Source: Mycobacterium paraffinicum
GTDB taxonomy: Bacteria; Actinomycetota; Actinomycetes; Mycobacteriales; Mycobacteriaceae
DNA: 64,000 nucleotides
Reading direction: 5' to 3'
Assembly: GCF_001907675.1 (NCBI RefSeq)
Contig: NZ_MPNT01000007.1
Span: forward strand, 124,001-188,000
The notes under the pieces are model-generated. The model was not told where the DNA came from. It was given only the letters and a program-made list of their open reading frames with translations, and did no database searches. Shown piece after piece: positions 43,265-52,579 of this stretch. Every line of letters begins with the position of its first letter. The first letter of the stretch is position 1. The position numbers and the translations under genes were made by a program.

Positions 43265-43966
43265 TCAATGCTGACTCAGCATGCCCACCAGCAGTCGCAG
43301 TTGCGCGTCGAACACCGCCTCGGGGTCGGTCAGGGTGTCGCTGCCGTATTGCCCGAACACCTCGAGGCTGATAGCGCCCAGCACCCCCGCCCACAGCAGA
43401 AAGCACTTGGCGACCACCTGGTCGTCGCCGGGAAATCCGAACTCGTGGCGAATCCGCTCGAAGTCCGACGACATCGGTTGGGGGGCAACGACATCGGTCA
43501 GCCTGATGTCCCCCGTGGCGATCCCGGATGCGACGGCGTCGAAGAAGGCCGCCACCACCCGGGTTCCCACGGCCACCGTGCGCTCGGGCGGTGCGTGGTA
43601 CCCCGGCACCGGGCTGCCGTACAACAGGGCCCAGCGGGCGGGGTGCGCCACGGCCCACCGCCGGGTCGCCCGGGCGATCGCGATGACGTCGTCGCTCCAG
43701 AGTTCGCCGACCGTCTCGCGTGCGCGGTCCACGGCGTCGGCCAGGTCCGAGTAGGCGTCGACCAGCAGCAACGTCAGCAACTCGTCGCGGCTGGACACAT
43801 ACCGGTACACGGCCGACGACACCATGCCGAGCTCCCGGGCGATCGCCCGCACAGACAGCCCGGCCGCCCCGCGCTCCACCAGCTGCCGGCGGCCCAGCTG
43901 GATGATGCGCGCCTCGGTCTGCTCCCGGGTGTCCTGCCGCTTGCCCACGCGGTCAGTCTGGCACAA
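43265..43966 (-). CDS. TetR-family transcriptional regulator (Rv1816-like)
   Basis: 233 residues from a TTG at 43966 (227 from a GTG at 43948). The upstream residues MCQTDRVGKRQD are conserved with Rv1816, favouring the longer form. The N-terminal HTH is GAAGLSVRAIARELGMVSSAVYRYVSSRDELLTLLLVDAYS. The C-terminal TetR_C domain includes WALLYGSPVPGYHAPPERT, seen in a WHG/Rv1816 subgroup. It is divergent from a DDN-like gene, and a perfect palindrome in the shared spacer is its likely operator. Confidence 0.9.
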   Translation of the reverse strand: MCQTDRVGKRQDTREQTEARIIQLGRRQLVERGAAGLSVRAIARELGMVSSAVYRYVSSRDELLTLLLVDAYSDLADAVDRARETVGELWSDDVIAIARATRRWAVAHPARWALLYGSPVPGYHAPPERTVAVGTRVVAAFFDAVASGIATGDIRLTDVVAPQPMSSDFERIRHEFGFPGDDQVVAKCFLLWAGVLGAISLEVFGQYGSDTLTDPEAVFDAQLRLLVGMLSQH

Positions 43967-44020
43967 CCGAGATCACCGCTCTTGCTTTCCGGCCAGGACT
44001 ATGGCAGTGTCGCGAGCAAA

Positions 44021-44035
44021 GAGAGCACTGCTCTC
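44021..44035. promoter_or_regulatory. Palindromic operator between tetR and DDN-like gene
   Basis: GAGAGCACTGCTCTC is a perfect 15-bp palindrome centred on one base. It lies 26 bp upstream of the DDN-like start and about 55 bp upstream of the TetR gene. Its size and position fit a TetR-family operator controlling both genes. Confidence 0.7.
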
Positions 44036-44061
44036 GTTAGGTTTGCGAGAGAGGACGCGAC

Positions 44062-44517
44062 ATGGCTACGCGATACGACGAACCGAACCGGGCCGCGCGG
44101 GCCGCCAACGCGGTGATCCGCTGGCTCGCCGAGATGGGTGTCAGCATCGCCGGCACTCGTGCGCTGCGGGTCCGCGGGCGCAAGAGCGGTAAGCCGCGCG
44201 CGGTGGTCATCAATCTGCTGACCGTCGACGGAGTGGACTACCTGGTCTCCCCCCGCGGCAACACCCAATGGGCGCGCAACGTGCGCGCCGCGGGCGTCGT
44301 CGAGACGGGCCCCCGGTGGCGCAGGCGGCGCGCCCGGGTCAGCGAGGTGGCCGACGCGGCCAAGCCGGAACTGCTGCGACGCTATCTGGACCGCTGGTAT
44401 TGGCAGGTCAAGGAGTACGTCGCCGGGCTGACCCCGGACAGCACTGAAGAGCAGTTCCGCGCTGCCGCGCCCACCATCCCGGTGTTCGCTCTGGCCGAGG
44501 CGGACGCGATCCGCTGA
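44062..44517 (+). CDS. F420-dependent nitroreductase-family (DDN-like) protein
   Basis: A 151-residue deazaflavin-dependent nitroreductase-family protein. The core TRALRVRGRKSGKPRAVVINLLTVDGVDYLVSPRGNTQWARNVRAAG (described by its flanks) carries the basic residues that grip the F420 phosphate tail in the split-barrel fold. Family members reduce quinones or other electrophiles with F420H2. The gene is divergent from the TetR regulator, which probably controls it. It ends 5 bp from the convergent peptidase gene. Confidence 0.85.
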   Translation: MATRYDEPNRAARAANAVIRWLAEMGVSIAGTRALRVRGRKSGKPRAVVINLLTVDGVDYLVSPRGNTQWARNVRAAGVVETGPRWRRRRARVSEVADAAKPELLRRYLDRWYWQVKEYVAGLTPDSTEEQFRAAAPTIPVFALAEADAIR

Positions 44518-44522
44518 CTGAC

Positions 44523-45203
44523 CTACCGGACGCCCCGCGCCACCCCGAGATCCTCACGGACTTCCTCGGACGTCGCCCGCCACGACACCGCAGCCGGAAA
44601 GTCGCCCCAGACGCTGTTGAAGATCCCCACGAGCAGCCCGGGGCCGGCGCTCGACGGCAGGTACACCGGGCCGCCGGAGTCGCCGTTGTGGCTCTGCACG
44701 CCGTGCGACATGGTGAACCAGCCGTTGTTCACGCTCTCCACCGTCCCGCACGTTTCACCGGTGCTCACGCCGAAATGGCAGATCGCTTGCCCGGGTGCCA
44801 GCGCGGCCGCCGGATTCGAGATCAGTTGCCGCCCGCCGGGCAGGACGTTGTTCGCCATGACGCCGTTGTCCAGCACGATCGCCTCATAGTCGGTGATCAA
44901 CTGGTCGGTGGCCACCGTCGTCCCGCTGGGAGTGTTGTCCCGGAAGGCGGCCAGGCGCCCGATGACCGCTCCACCCCGGTCGGTGACCACCCCCTCGCCG
45001 CCCCGGCAGTGCCCCGCGGTGAAGGCGATCTTCAGGCCGGGGTCGACGTAACCCAGCGTGCAAACGCGGTTGCCCTGATGGATCTCCATGCCCGGATAAA
45101 CCATGACGGGATCGGCTTCGGCCGGCGCAGGCGGCAGCGCTTGTGCGAGCGCGGCGACGGCGATCGACGCGGTGATCGCGCGCAGTGCCAGGCGACGCAC
45201 CAT
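44523..45203 (-). CDS. Secreted trypsin-like serine protease-family protein (Rv1815-like)
   Basis: A 226-residue precursor with a signal peptide (to about residue 31, ending PAEA). A chymotrypsin-like fold follows: catalytic His65 in FTAGHCRG, a candidate Asp105 in ITDYEAIVL and Ser176 in [10 protein letters not shown]. Four cysteines (near 49, 66, 142, 152) could form disulphides. It probably acts outside the cell; no substrate is known. The ATG at 45203 begins the signal peptide, and the open frame further upstream is not needed. Confidence 0.87.
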   Translation of the reverse strand: MVRRLALRAITASIAVAALAQALPPAPAEADPVMVYPGMEIHQGNRVCTLGYVDPGLKIAFTAGHCRGGEGVVTDRGGAVIGRLAAFRDNTPSGTTVATDQLITDYEAIVLDNGVMANNVLPGGRQLISNPAAALAPGQAICHFGVSTGETCGTVESVNNGWFTMSHGVQSHNGDSGGPVYLPSSAGPGLLVGIFNSVWGDFPAAVSWRATSEEVREDLGVARGVR

Positions 45204-45297
45204 GAACTCCGATCCGTCCGGGCCAAATCTCGACCGATCTGAGATTACGGCGTGACTTTCCGTTACGCAGAAGTCTTCGCGCCGTCCGCCATCGGCG

Positions 45298-46236
45298 TTA
45301 CGGCGAGGTCGCCACCGGAACGGCCGCCTCGATCCGGTCCGCGGTGCGCGGCGCCCAACCGGGCGGCCCGAAAACGTAGCCCAACCGATCGCGGAGCCGA
45401 GTCGCCGAACGCCAGTCACGGGCGATCGCGACGTATTCGCGGGACTGCAGCTTCCAGATGTTGAATGTGTCGACCCGCTTGGTGAGCCCGTAGTGCGGCC
45501 GGAACAGCTCGGCCTGGAAGCTGCCGAACAGCCGATCCCAGATGATGAGGATGCCGCCGTAATTCTTGTCGAGGTAGATCTGGTCCATCCCGTGGTGCAC
45601 GCGATGGTGCGACGGGGTGTTGAAGACGAACTCGAACGGCCGGGGCAGCTTGCCGATCCGCTCGGTGTGCACCCAGAACTGATAGATGAGGCTGATCGAG
45701 AAGCTGAAAAACACCATCCACGGGGGGATCCCCAGCAGCGGCAGCGGAACCCACATCAAGATCTCGCCGCTGTTGTTCCACTTCTGCCGCAGGGCAGTGG
45801 CGAAGTTGAAGTATTCGCTGGAGTGATGCGCCTGGTGCGTCGCCCAGATCAATCGGACCCGGTGCGCGATCCGGTGATAGGCGTAATACAGCAGGTCGAC
45901 GCCCACGAGCGCGATCACCCACGTGTACCATCGGCCGACCGAGAGATGCCAGGGCGCCACATACGTGTACAGGGCGGCATAGCCCAGCAACGCCAGCGTC
46001 TTCCAAGCGGCGGTGGTGCCCACCGAGACGAGCCCCATCGAGATGCTCGCCAGCGAGTCGCGGGTGAGGTACGCGCCGGCGGCCGGCCGGGCGTCGGCGA
46101 CGATGCTTTCCAGCTTGCGGGCCGCCGCCCATTCCAGGGTCAACAGCAACAAAAAGAAGGGAATGGCGAGCAGCACCGGGTCCCGCATCTGCGGGGGCAG
46201 CGCGGACACGACATCTGAAAGCGCACTCACAGGCAT
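45298..46236 (-). CDS. Sterol desaturase/fatty acid hydroxylase-family membrane protein (Rv1814, Erg3-like)
   Basis: A 312-residue membrane protein with the di-iron histidine clusters of the family: [14 protein letters not shown] and, later, HHRVHHG. Hydrophobic helices cover the N-terminus ([18 protein letters not shown]) and the middle ([18 protein letters not shown]). It probably desaturates or hydroxylates a lipid; the annotation as sterol C5-desaturase is by homology and the natural substrate is uncertain. The ATG at 46236 gives [20 protein letters not shown]. It is divergent from the NDH-2-like gene. Confidence 0.85.
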   Translation of the reverse strand: MPVSALSDVVSALPPQMRDPVLLAIPFFLLLLTLEWAAARKLESIVADARPAAGAYLTRDSLASISMGLVSVGTTAAWKTLALLGYAALYTYVAPWHLSVGRWYTWVIALVGVDLLYYAYHRIAHRVRLIWATHQAHHSSEYFNFATALRQKWNNSGEILMWVPLPLLGIPPWMVFFSFSISLIYQFWVHTERIGKLPRPFEFVFNTPSHHRVHHGMDQIYLDKNYGGILIIWDRLFGSFQAELFRPHYGLTKRVDTFNIWKLQSREYVAIARDWRSATRLRDRLGYVFGPPGWAPRTADRIEAAVPVATSP

Positions 46237-46330
46237 AAGACTACGACGACTGACCGGGAGACCGGGTCGCCTTGGTCCGGCATGCGGCCCACACTGTGGG
46301 GACGGATCGACCGACGTGAGGTGTCGAGCA

Positions 46331-47527
46331 GTGAGCGCGGTGGTGGTGATCGGTTCGGGGTTCGCCGGACTGTGGGCGGCACTCGGGGCCGCCCGCCGGC
46401 TCGACGAACTCGCCATCCCGGCGGGCACGGTCGACATCACCGTGTTGTCCGCGCAACCCTTCCACGACATCCGGGTGCGCAACTACGAGGCGGACCTGGC
46501 CCCCTGCCGCATCCCGCTGGCCGACCTGCTGGACCCGGCCGGGGTGGCACACGTCGCCGCCGAGGTGACCGGCATCGACACAGCCGCCCGCACCGTCACC
46601 GCCTCGGGCGGTGTTACGTACGCCTACGACCGGCTGGTGCTGGCGTCGGGCAGCCGCGTGGTCAAACCCGCCCTACCGGGCCTGCGGGAGTTCGCCTTCG
46701 ACGTCGACACCTACGACGGAGCGCTGGCGCTGCGCGACCACCTCCGCGGGCTGGCCGACGGTGCGCCGACGGCCGCGGCCGGCACGGTCGTCGTGGTCGG
46801 GGCGGGGCTGACCGGGATCGAAGTGGCCTGTGAACTGCCGAACAGATTGCGGCGGCTGTTCGCCGCGAGTGGCGTCGACCCCCGGGTGGTGTTGCTGGAT
46901 CGCGGCCGCATCGGCTCCGACATGGGCGCCTCGGCGCGCCCGGTGATCGCAGAGGCCCTGTCGGCCAACGGCGTGCAAACCCGGGCCGGGGTGGGCGTCG
47001 CCGCGATCGACGAGGCCGGTGTGTCACTCACTTCGGGCGAGCGCCTGGCGGCGGCCACCGTGGTGTGGTGTGCCGGCATGCGGGCCAGCCCGCTGACCGA
47101 GCAACTGCCCGCGACCCGCGACGCCCTGGGGCGCGTGCCCGTCGACGATTGTCTGCGCGTCGTCGGGGTGCCCGGGGTCTTCGCCGCGGGCGACGTCGCG
47201 GCCGCTCGCATGGACGACGACCACCTCTCGGTGATGTCGTGCCAACACGGCCGACCCATGGGCCGCTACGCCGGATACAATGTCATCAGCGACCTGTTCG
47301 GACAGCCCCTGCTGCCCCTCCGAATCCCTTGGTATGTCACGGTTCTCGATCTCGGGCCGGCGGGCGCGGTCTATACCGAAGGGTGGGATCGGGTGGTCGT
47401 ATCCAGCGGCGCGCGGGCCAAGGACGCCAAGCGGACGATCAACACGAGGCGGATCTACCCGCCGCTGACCGGCAACCGTGCCGACCTGCTGGCGGCGGCC
47501 GCGCCGGAGCTGCAGTCGCGTCCCTAG
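46331..47527 (+). CDS. NDH-2-like pyridine nucleotide-disulphide oxidoreductase (Rv1812c-like)
   Basis: A 398-residue flavoprotein with two dinucleotide-binding motifs: FAD near the N-terminus (VVVIGSGFAGLWAALGAARRL) and NAD in the middle (VVVVGAGLTGIEVACELPNRL). A GVFAAGDVAAARMDDDHLS segment lies near the C-terminus. It resembles NDH-2 but lacks a clear C-terminal membrane anchor, so a soluble or peripheral quinone reductase is likely. The GTG at 46331 starts directly before the FAD motif, giving a length close to Rv1812c. Its end overlaps the convergent mgtC by 4 bp. Confidence 0.86.
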   Translation: MSAVVVIGSGFAGLWAALGAARRLDELAIPAGTVDITVLSAQPFHDIRVRNYEADLAPCRIPLADLLDPAGVAHVAAEVTGIDTAARTVTASGGVTYAYDRLVLASGSRVVKPALPGLREFAFDVDTYDGALALRDHLRGLADGAPTAAAGTVVVVGAGLTGIEVACELPNRLRRLFAASGVDPRVVLLDRGRIGSDMGASARPVIAEALSANGVQTRAGVGVAAIDEAGVSLTSGERLAAATVVWCAGMRASPLTEQLPATRDALGRVPVDDCLRVVGVPGVFAAGDVAAARMDDDHLSVMSCQHGRPMGRYAGYNVISDLFGQPLLPLRIPWYVTVLDLGPAGAVYTEGWDRVVVSSGARAKDAKRTINTRRIYPPLTGNRADLLAAAAPELQSRP

Positions 47528-48234
47528 CGGTCTGGCTGGACTTCGTCGCCGGCGTACCACTGCACCGCGCGGACTCCCGGCTGCAGGGAGAGCTCGGCCA
47601 CCAGGCGCTCCAGCCGGGCCGGGGCGTCCCCGTCCATGAGGAGGTGAGCGGTCAACGTGGCCTCGTCGTCGCCGGCGTGCGCGGTGTGGATTCCGCGCAG
47701 CGTGATGTCGTTGCCGCTCGCGTGCTGCACGATCTGGGCGCGCGCGTACTTCTCGTGCTTCGGGCGGGCGACCACCTGCACCAGGTAGGGCCGCAGACCT
47801 TCGTCTTCGTCGCCGGTGTTGTCGCGGTCGATCAGGCGGCCCAGCGGGCGCCCCAACACGTGAATGCCGATGACGGTCCCCGTGCCGATCAACGCGAAGA
47901 CCAGATGCCCGGAAGCTGCCAGGACGCCGATGGCCGCCGAGCACCACAGGGTCGCGGCGGTGTTGAGGCCGCGGACGTTGACTCCCTCGCGCAGGATCAC
48001 GCCACCGCCGAGGAACCCGATGCCGGACACCACATACGACGCGACCCTGGTGGGGCTGCTGTCGGTGGTGGCCGCGGCGTACAGCACGAACAACGTCGCG
48101 CCGCCGGCCACCAGCGCGTTGGTGCGCAGGCCGGCCCGGCGCGCCCGCCATTGCCGCTCCAGACCGATCAGGGCGCCGCAGCCCACTCCGACCGCGAGCC
48201 GGAGCGCGAAGTCGGCGACGCTCAGCGTGTCCAT
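47524..48234 (-). CDS. mgtC: MgtC-family membrane virulence protein
   Basis: A 236-residue protein. Four to five transmembrane helices include the family signature FALRLAVGVGCGALIGLERQWR, the YVVSGIGFLGGGVILREGVNVRGLNTAATLW segment (given by its ends) and ASGHLVFALIGTGTVI. A cytoplasmic ACT-like C-terminal domain follows. MgtC is needed for growth at low Mg2+ and in macrophages in M. tuberculosis and other pathogens. The ATG at 48234 (MDTLSVADFALRL) has AAGGA six bases upstream and matches Rv1811; a GTG six bases earlier is the alternative. Confidence 0.92.
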   Translation of the reverse strand: MDTLSVADFALRLAVGVGCGALIGLERQWRARRAGLRTNALVAGGATLFVLYAAATTDSSPTRVASYVVSGIGFLGGGVILREGVNVRGLNTAATLWCSAAIGVLAASGHLVFALIGTGTVIGIHVLGRPLGRLIDRDNTGDEDEGLRPYLVQVVARPKHEKYARAQIVQHASGNDITLRGIHTAHAGDDEATLTAHLLMDGDAPARLERLVAELSLQPGVRAVQWYAGDEVQPDR

Positions 48235-48392
48235 CGGCACTCCTTCCCCTCATCACCCTGTGGGCGCAGCCGCAGCTAATCAGGCCGAGGTAAACAGCGG
48301 GTGGACCCTAACCGAACCGGATGCGATGCGGCAACGCGCGCGAAACCTTCGGTGCGCCTTGGCGTTGCGCCGCGGTCACGACGGGCGCCGCG

Positions 48393-48713
48393 TTATCGTG
48401 CGATGAGCTTCTGAGGGCAATAGTATTTCGCGGCGATCGCCAGGAACGACGTCGCGTGATCGGCGGTGAGTCCGGGGTTCTGGGCCTGCAATTCGCTGAC
48501 CATCTGGGGTCCGAACTCGCCGCTGTTCATCGACTCGCACACGGCCCTGGCGAACTGGACGGCCGCGTCGGGCGTCTTATAGGTGATGCCCGCGCTTCGC
48601 AGCGAGGCGAGGAAGCTCGCCTGGTCGACGGCACCGGTATCCGGATCCGCGTAGGCCGGCGCGGCGAGCCCGATCACCGTCCAGACGCCGATCAACGCCA
48701 CCAGCAGCCTCAT
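48393..48713 (-). CDS. Small secreted DUF732 protein (Rv1810-like), copy 2
   Basis: A 106-residue precursor. A signal peptide (MRLLVALIGVWTVIGLAAPAYA) is followed by a DUF732 domain: FLASLRSAGITYKTPDAAVQFARAVCESM, then LTADHATSFLAIAAKYYCPQKL. The two conserved cysteines (AVCESM and YYCP) probably form a disulphide. The ATG at 48713 starts the signal peptide. It is the second of two tandem paralogues. Such proteins are small mycobacterial exported proteins of unknown function. Confidence 0.85.
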   Translation of the reverse strand: MRLLVALIGVWTVIGLAAPAYADPDTGAVDQASFLASLRSAGITYKTPDAAVQFARAVCESMNSGEFGPQMVSELQAQNPGLTADHATSFLAIAAKYYCPQKLIAR

Positions 48714-48803
48714 AGCCGAGGATTGTCCCACGACGGCCGGCCGAGCGCAGCGCGGAATCGCGCCCGAATCGCCTATCATTCAGCTCAACTCGGCCGGCGC
48801 GGC

Positions 48804-49127
48804 TCAGGCTTTGCTGAGATGGTGCGGGCAGTAGTACTTCGCGGAAATCATCGCGAAGTTGGAAGCCATCTCCATGTCCATCCCCGGGTTGTGCGTCTTC
48901 ACGTCGTGCACTAGCTCCAGGCCCGACTCGCCGTTGTTCAGACACGAGCACACGGCCCGGCCCGCCCCGACGGCAGCGTCCGGGCTGGCGAAGGTGAAGC
49001 CGGCTTGATGCAGGGCGGAGAGGAACGCGCCGTCGTCACCGTCAGGCTCCGGCGGCGGACCCGCGTATGCCGGTGCGGCCAGGCCGATTGCGAGGGAGGC
49101 GCCCACTAGCGCCAGTAGTCGTTTCAT
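48804..49127 (-). CDS. Small secreted DUF732 protein (Rv1810-like), copy 1
   Basis: A 107-residue precursor with signal peptide MKRLLALVGASLAIGLAAPAYA. The DUF732 domain reads FLSALHQAGFTFASPDAAVGAGRAVC and FAMISAKYYCPHHLSKA. It is clearly paralogous to the next gene downstream (same signal peptide pattern and spacing of the two core cysteines). It lies just downstream of the PPE33-like gene, the position of Rv1810, so it may share that transcript. Confidence 0.85.
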   Translation of the reverse strand: MKRLLALVGASLAIGLAAPAYAGPPPEPDGDDGAFLSALHQAGFTFASPDAAVGAGRAVCSCLNNGESGLELVHDVKTHNPGMDMEMASNFAMISAKYYCPHHLSKA

Positions 49128-49223
49128 TACCTACCTTCTTTCATCGCGGCGGCAAGAGGACCGGAGAGGTGGCACGCCAAACCGTTTGACGGACCACACC
49201 TAGATATCGAATGACCTTGCCCC

Positions 49224-50636
49224 TCAACCCAACTGGGCGTCGGCGGGCAGGACCTTGGACTTGTCTCCCTTCTTCAGGTGCACCGCGTGGATGCCGGGCT
49301 TCTTCGCCAGCTGCTCGAGCAGGGCGTCGAGTCCCTCCTGGTCGACATTGTGGTGCTGGACGGTTTCGGGTTTTTCCGATATCTGCGCGACCAGACGTTT
49401 CAGTTGTTCCGGCGATTGCTTGTCTTTGAGGTCCTTGATCGGCTTCATCCGGTTGCGCACGCTGGCGCCCACCACGGTCGGTCCGCCCGCGCCCAGCGCG
49501 CTGCCCAGCATTCCCGCCATCCCGATCGAACTGAACAGGCTGCCCTCGCCCAGGGCGGCCGCGGGTACGGCGTCAGGTCCGGCGGCCGACAATGCGGCGG
49601 CAACCGTCCTGATGGCCGGTGTGGCCGACGCCCAGCTGGGCGGAACGGTCAACTGCCCCACCAAAGTGCCACGCGCGAAGCCCGCCGCCGGGCTGATCGC
49701 GTCGTACAGCGTCCCCCGGCCGAAGCCCAGCACCCCGAGGCCGGCCCCCAGCGCATCCTTCGGCAACGCCCCATACGCGATAGGTGGGGCGAATTTGAGC
49801 CACTGCGACAGGGGGAAGTTGATCAGCAGCCCGACGTCGTTGAATTGCGTGGTCAACCCCAGCGGCACCTTGACCGCGTTGTACATGGCGGTGATCAGCG
49901 GGGTGCCGCCCGGCGTGGTGCCGAAGCCCTTCAAGAAGGTCGTGAGGGCGGTGTTGTATTGGGTGGCGAGCTGCGAGAGCCATGCCAGGATCGGATTGCC
50001 CGGGCCCGCGGTGAGCGAGGTCGCCGCCGCGTTGATGGTCGACCCCACGCTGCCGGCCGACGTGCCCGCGGCTTGGCTCATCGCGGCCGCTTGCATCGTG
50101 TTGCCCGTGCCGGTGGTGGTCTGCGGCGGCTCGGCGAACGGCGTCAATCGAGTGGCCGCCTCCGACGAACTGGCGTAGGTGTCCATGGCCACGGCGTCTT
50201 GGGCCCACATTTCGCCGTATTGGGTCTCGGTGGCGGCGATCGCCGCCGTGTTCTGCCCGAAGAGGTTGGTCTCCATCAGCTGTGCCAAGAGGGCGCGGTT
50301 TTCCGCGATCACCGGTGGCGGCACGTGGGCGGCGAACGCCGTCTCGTAGGCCGCGGCCGCCGCGGACGCTTGGCTCGCGGCTTCCTGGGCCTGGGCGGCG
50401 GTCTGCTGCATCCAGGCGACGTAGGGGTACGCCGCGGAAGCCATGGCGATCGATGACGGACCCACCCACGGCCCGGTTGTCAGGCTGGAGATCACCCCCG
50501 AATAGGCGGTGGCGGTGGACTGCAGTTCGGTGGCCAGGTTCTCCCAGGCCGTCGCCGCGGCCACCAGTGAACCCACTCCCGGCCCGGTGTACATCCGGCC
50601 CGAGTTGAACTCGGGCGGAAAGGCTCCGTAAAACAT
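49224..50636 (-). CDS. PPE family protein (PPE33-like)
   Basis: 470 residues. The N-terminal PPE domain begins MFYGAFPPEFNSGRMYTGPG and includes the WxG-type turn [21 protein letters not shown] middle region of Ala/Thr-rich sequence follows. The tail is unusual: after SVRNRMKPIKDLKDKQSPEQ come about 60 charged residues (LKRLVAQISEKPETVQHHN; KKGDKSKVLPADAQLG). PPE proteins are exported by ESX systems, mostly ESX-5, with a PE partner; no PE gene adjoins this one. The ATG follows AAGGGG. Synteny places it as PPE33. Confidence 0.85.
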   Translation of the reverse strand: MFYGAFPPEFNSGRMYTGPGVGSLVAAATAWENLATELQSTATAYSGVISSLTTGPWVGPSSIAMASAAYPYVAWMQQTAAQAQEAASQASAAAAAYETAFAAHVPPPVIAENRALLAQLMETNLFGQNTAAIAATETQYGEMWAQDAVAMDTYASSSEAATRLTPFAEPPQTTTGTGNTMQAAAMSQAAGTSAGSVGSTINAAATSLTAGPGNPILAWLSQLATQYNTALTTFLKGFGTTPGGTPLITAMYNAVKVPLGLTTQFNDVGLLINFPLSQWLKFAPPIAYGALPKDALGAGLGVLGFGRGTLYDAISPAAGFARGTLVGQLTVPPSWASATPAIRTVAAALSAAGPDAVPAAALGEGSLFSSIGMAGMLGSALGAGGPTVVGASVRNRMKPIKDLKDKQSPEQLKRLVAQISEKPETVQHHNVDQEGLDALLEQLAKKPGIHAVHLKKGDKSKVLPADAQLG

Positions 50637-50646
50637 TGCTGTCCCC

Positions 50647-50697
50647 TTACTCAGGCGCTTGGGTCGACGTTGCTGGGCTGCTGTGGGTGGTGGTCAT
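50647..50697 (-). CDS. Possible 16-codon ORF between the two PPE genes
   Basis: An ATG-initiated frame of 16 codons (MTTTHSSPATSTQAPE) lies in the 65-bp gap between the PPE32-like stop and PPE33-like start. It has no clear domain and only a weak ribosome-binding site; it may only be spacer sequence. Confidence 0.2.
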   Translation of the reverse strand: MTTTHSSPATSTQAPE

Positions 50698-50701
50698 CGC
50701 A

Positions 50702-51961
50702 TCACTCCTCGATGTAAGGGATGACGATGATAGTGGCCGCGGCGGGGTCGGCCTCGGCGACCGCGCCGCCCAGTGAGCCGGCCGCCGCGGCGGTGCCACC
50801 GACGGAGTGGGTCGCGCTGGCGGCGATCGCACGTCCCGCCAAGCTGGACAGGGCCATTTGACTGAAGACGCCCTCTTCGCCGGCCAGAGCGGCGGGTGCG
50901 GCGGCCAGATTGGTCGGCAGCACCTGGGCGATCGTTCGAATCGCCGGAGCCGCTTGCGTCCAGCCCTGTGGCACCGACATGCTCCCGATCACGCGCGCCT
51001 CCCCCATGGATCCGGACACCGGCCCCACGGCCGAGCTGAGCATCGGCTTCACCGCACTCGAGCCACTGGTCAGCGGGGCGAGAGCGCCAGAGATCGCTTT
51101 GGGGCCGGACAGGTACGCAGCGGCGCTCTGGCCGTTCTGACCCCACGCATACGCCTGACCGAACGACAGGAACGGACCGCCCGGGACGCTGGTCCACGAC
51201 TGGGGGGAATACGGGCCCGTCAGCACCGACCAGATGTTGTTCCAGTAGTCGAGGTTCTGCCCGATTCCGGTGGTGAGGCCGGTCCCGGTTGTTCCGGCGT
51301 TCGGCGCCGCGTTGCCGGCATTCACCGCGGTCTGCATCGTCGTGCTCAGCTGGGACAGCTGCGTGGCGGTGTTGGCGCCCGACTGCGCGCTCGACTGGGT
51401 GACGGCGGCCGCCTGCGTCGGCCCGGCCGACTCGTTGGTGGTCTGGGGCGGCTCGGCGAAGGGTGTCAGCTGCGATGCGGTCGCCGACGACGCCGCGTAG
51501 CCGTACATCGCGGCGGCGTCCTGCGCCCACATCTCCATGTACTGCGCTTCGGTGGCGGCGATCGCTGGGGTGTTCTGCCCCAGGATATTCGTCGCGATCA
51601 GGGCCGCCAGCAGGGCGCGATTGGCCGCGATCACCGGCGGCGGCACCGTGGCCGCGAAGGCCGCCTCGTAGGCGCCCGCGGCCAGTTTGGCCTGGGCGCC
51701 CGCCACTTCCGCCTGGGCGCCAGTCGCGTAGATCCACGCGACGTAGGGCGCCGCGGCGGCGGCCATCGCGATCGACGACGGGCCCGTCCAGGGCCCGGTC
51801 GCCAGCTCCTCGACCGTCGCGTTGTACGACGTGCCCGCAGCCTGCAGCTCCGCGGCGAGCTCGTCCCAGGCCGCCGCAGCGGCCAGCAGCGGACCCGAGC
51901 CCGCACCCATATACATCCGCCCCGAGTTGACCTCCGGCGGAAGTGCTCCGAAATCCAGCAT
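50702..51961 (-). CDS. PPE family protein (PPE32-like)
   Basis: 419 residues. The PPE domain starts [21 protein letters not shown] and has the [28 protein letters not shown] turn-helix. It is followed by [51 protein letters not shown] (given by its ends) and a PPE-SVP-type C-terminus ([24 protein letters not shown]). The ATG is preceded by GGAGG. It is upstream of the PPE33-like gene in the same direction, giving the Rv1808-Rv1809-Rv1810 order. An AT-richer spacer of about 600 bp lies upstream and probably holds the promoter. Confidence 0.86.
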   Translation of the reverse strand: MLDFGALPPEVNSGRMYMGAGSGPLLAAAAAWDELAAELQAAGTSYNATVEELATGPWTGPSSIAMAAAAAPYVAWIYATGAQAEVAGAQAKLAAGAYEAAFAATVPPPVIAANRALLAALIATNILGQNTPAIAATEAQYMEMWAQDAAAMYGYAASSATASQLTPFAEPPQTTNESAGPTQAAAVTQSSAQSGANTATQLSQLSTTMQTAVNAGNAAPNAGTTGTGLTTGIGQNLDYWNNIWSVLTGPYSPQSWTSVPGGPFLSFGQAYAWGQNGQSAAAYLSGPKAISGALAPLTSGSSAVKPMLSSAVGPVSGSMGEARVIGSMSVPQGWTQAAPAIRTIAQVLPTNLAAAPAALAGEEGVFSQMALSSLAGRAIAASATHSVGGTAAAAGSLGGAVAEADPAAATIIVIPYIEE

Positions 51962-52579
51962 CTACTACCTCCGGTCCCGCAAGTGGCCGCCATGGTAGGC
52001 GCGGCTTTGCTGCCTCGGCCGCATCCGCGCCGCGGTTCTAAGGAAACACATGCAATCGACTACAGAAGCCACGGGTTTATTTCGCATATCGCACACAACA
52101 GGCCATTCTCTCCCTTGGCTGATATCCCCCGGCGCGATCGGCACCCGCCTAAATCCATGGCGCTCGATCAATATGGAATCATCGTGAGCGAAAAGTATTC
52201 GGTCAGCGTTCCCATCGCGCTAACGGAATGTAAACAGTGAATGTCACTGCGCCGTTGACTCCTGTGAGAACTTTGTGCAACCGACTATGCAATACCGTGG
52301 CATTTGACCAGGTGATCTGCGTTACAGAGATAACAGAGCGACGGTTCACGACGGATTAGTAAACCGTAATATCTGAGCATGGATTAATTCCCGGAATCCG
52401 CGTATCAGGGATTTCGATGAAAAACTTTAATTAATGCGAGAGAGTGTAAGCGATGAACCTCCTCGACGCATATCGAAGAACACAACAATGTCCGCGAAAT
52501 ACCACAAATAAGCGGGCCTACCCGCTCGCCCCGCCGTTCGCGCGCCGGCTCGAAGTGGTTACCTCGGTCGCAGACGCAA
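51962..52579. other. AT-richer intergenic region between orphan esx and PPE32-like gene
   Basis: 618 bp with no convincing gene. It is visibly richer in A and T than its surroundings, especially 52040-52510 (runs such as TTAATTCCCGG and AAAAACTTTAATTAA). It should hold the PPE32-like promoter and the 3' end of the orphan esx transcript. A 6-bp inverted repeat ACGGTT/AACCGT sits at 52341-52367. A plus-strand ORF at 52453-52704 runs antisense into esx and is unlikely to be real. Confidence 0.6.
52511..52526 (-). terminator. Terminator-like hairpin downstream of the orphan esx gene
   Basis: AGCGGG and CCCGCT form a perfect 6-bp stem with a tetraloop. On the minus strand it is followed by TATTTGT, a short U-rich tract, 54 bp after the esx stop codon. 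Confidence 0.55.

Noticed and set aside
51962..52579. Magnesium (M-box) riboswitch upstream of the PPE32-like gene
   Set aside because: M. tuberculosis has one upstream of PE20-PPE31. I looked for the conserved elements on the minus strand here and did not find them.
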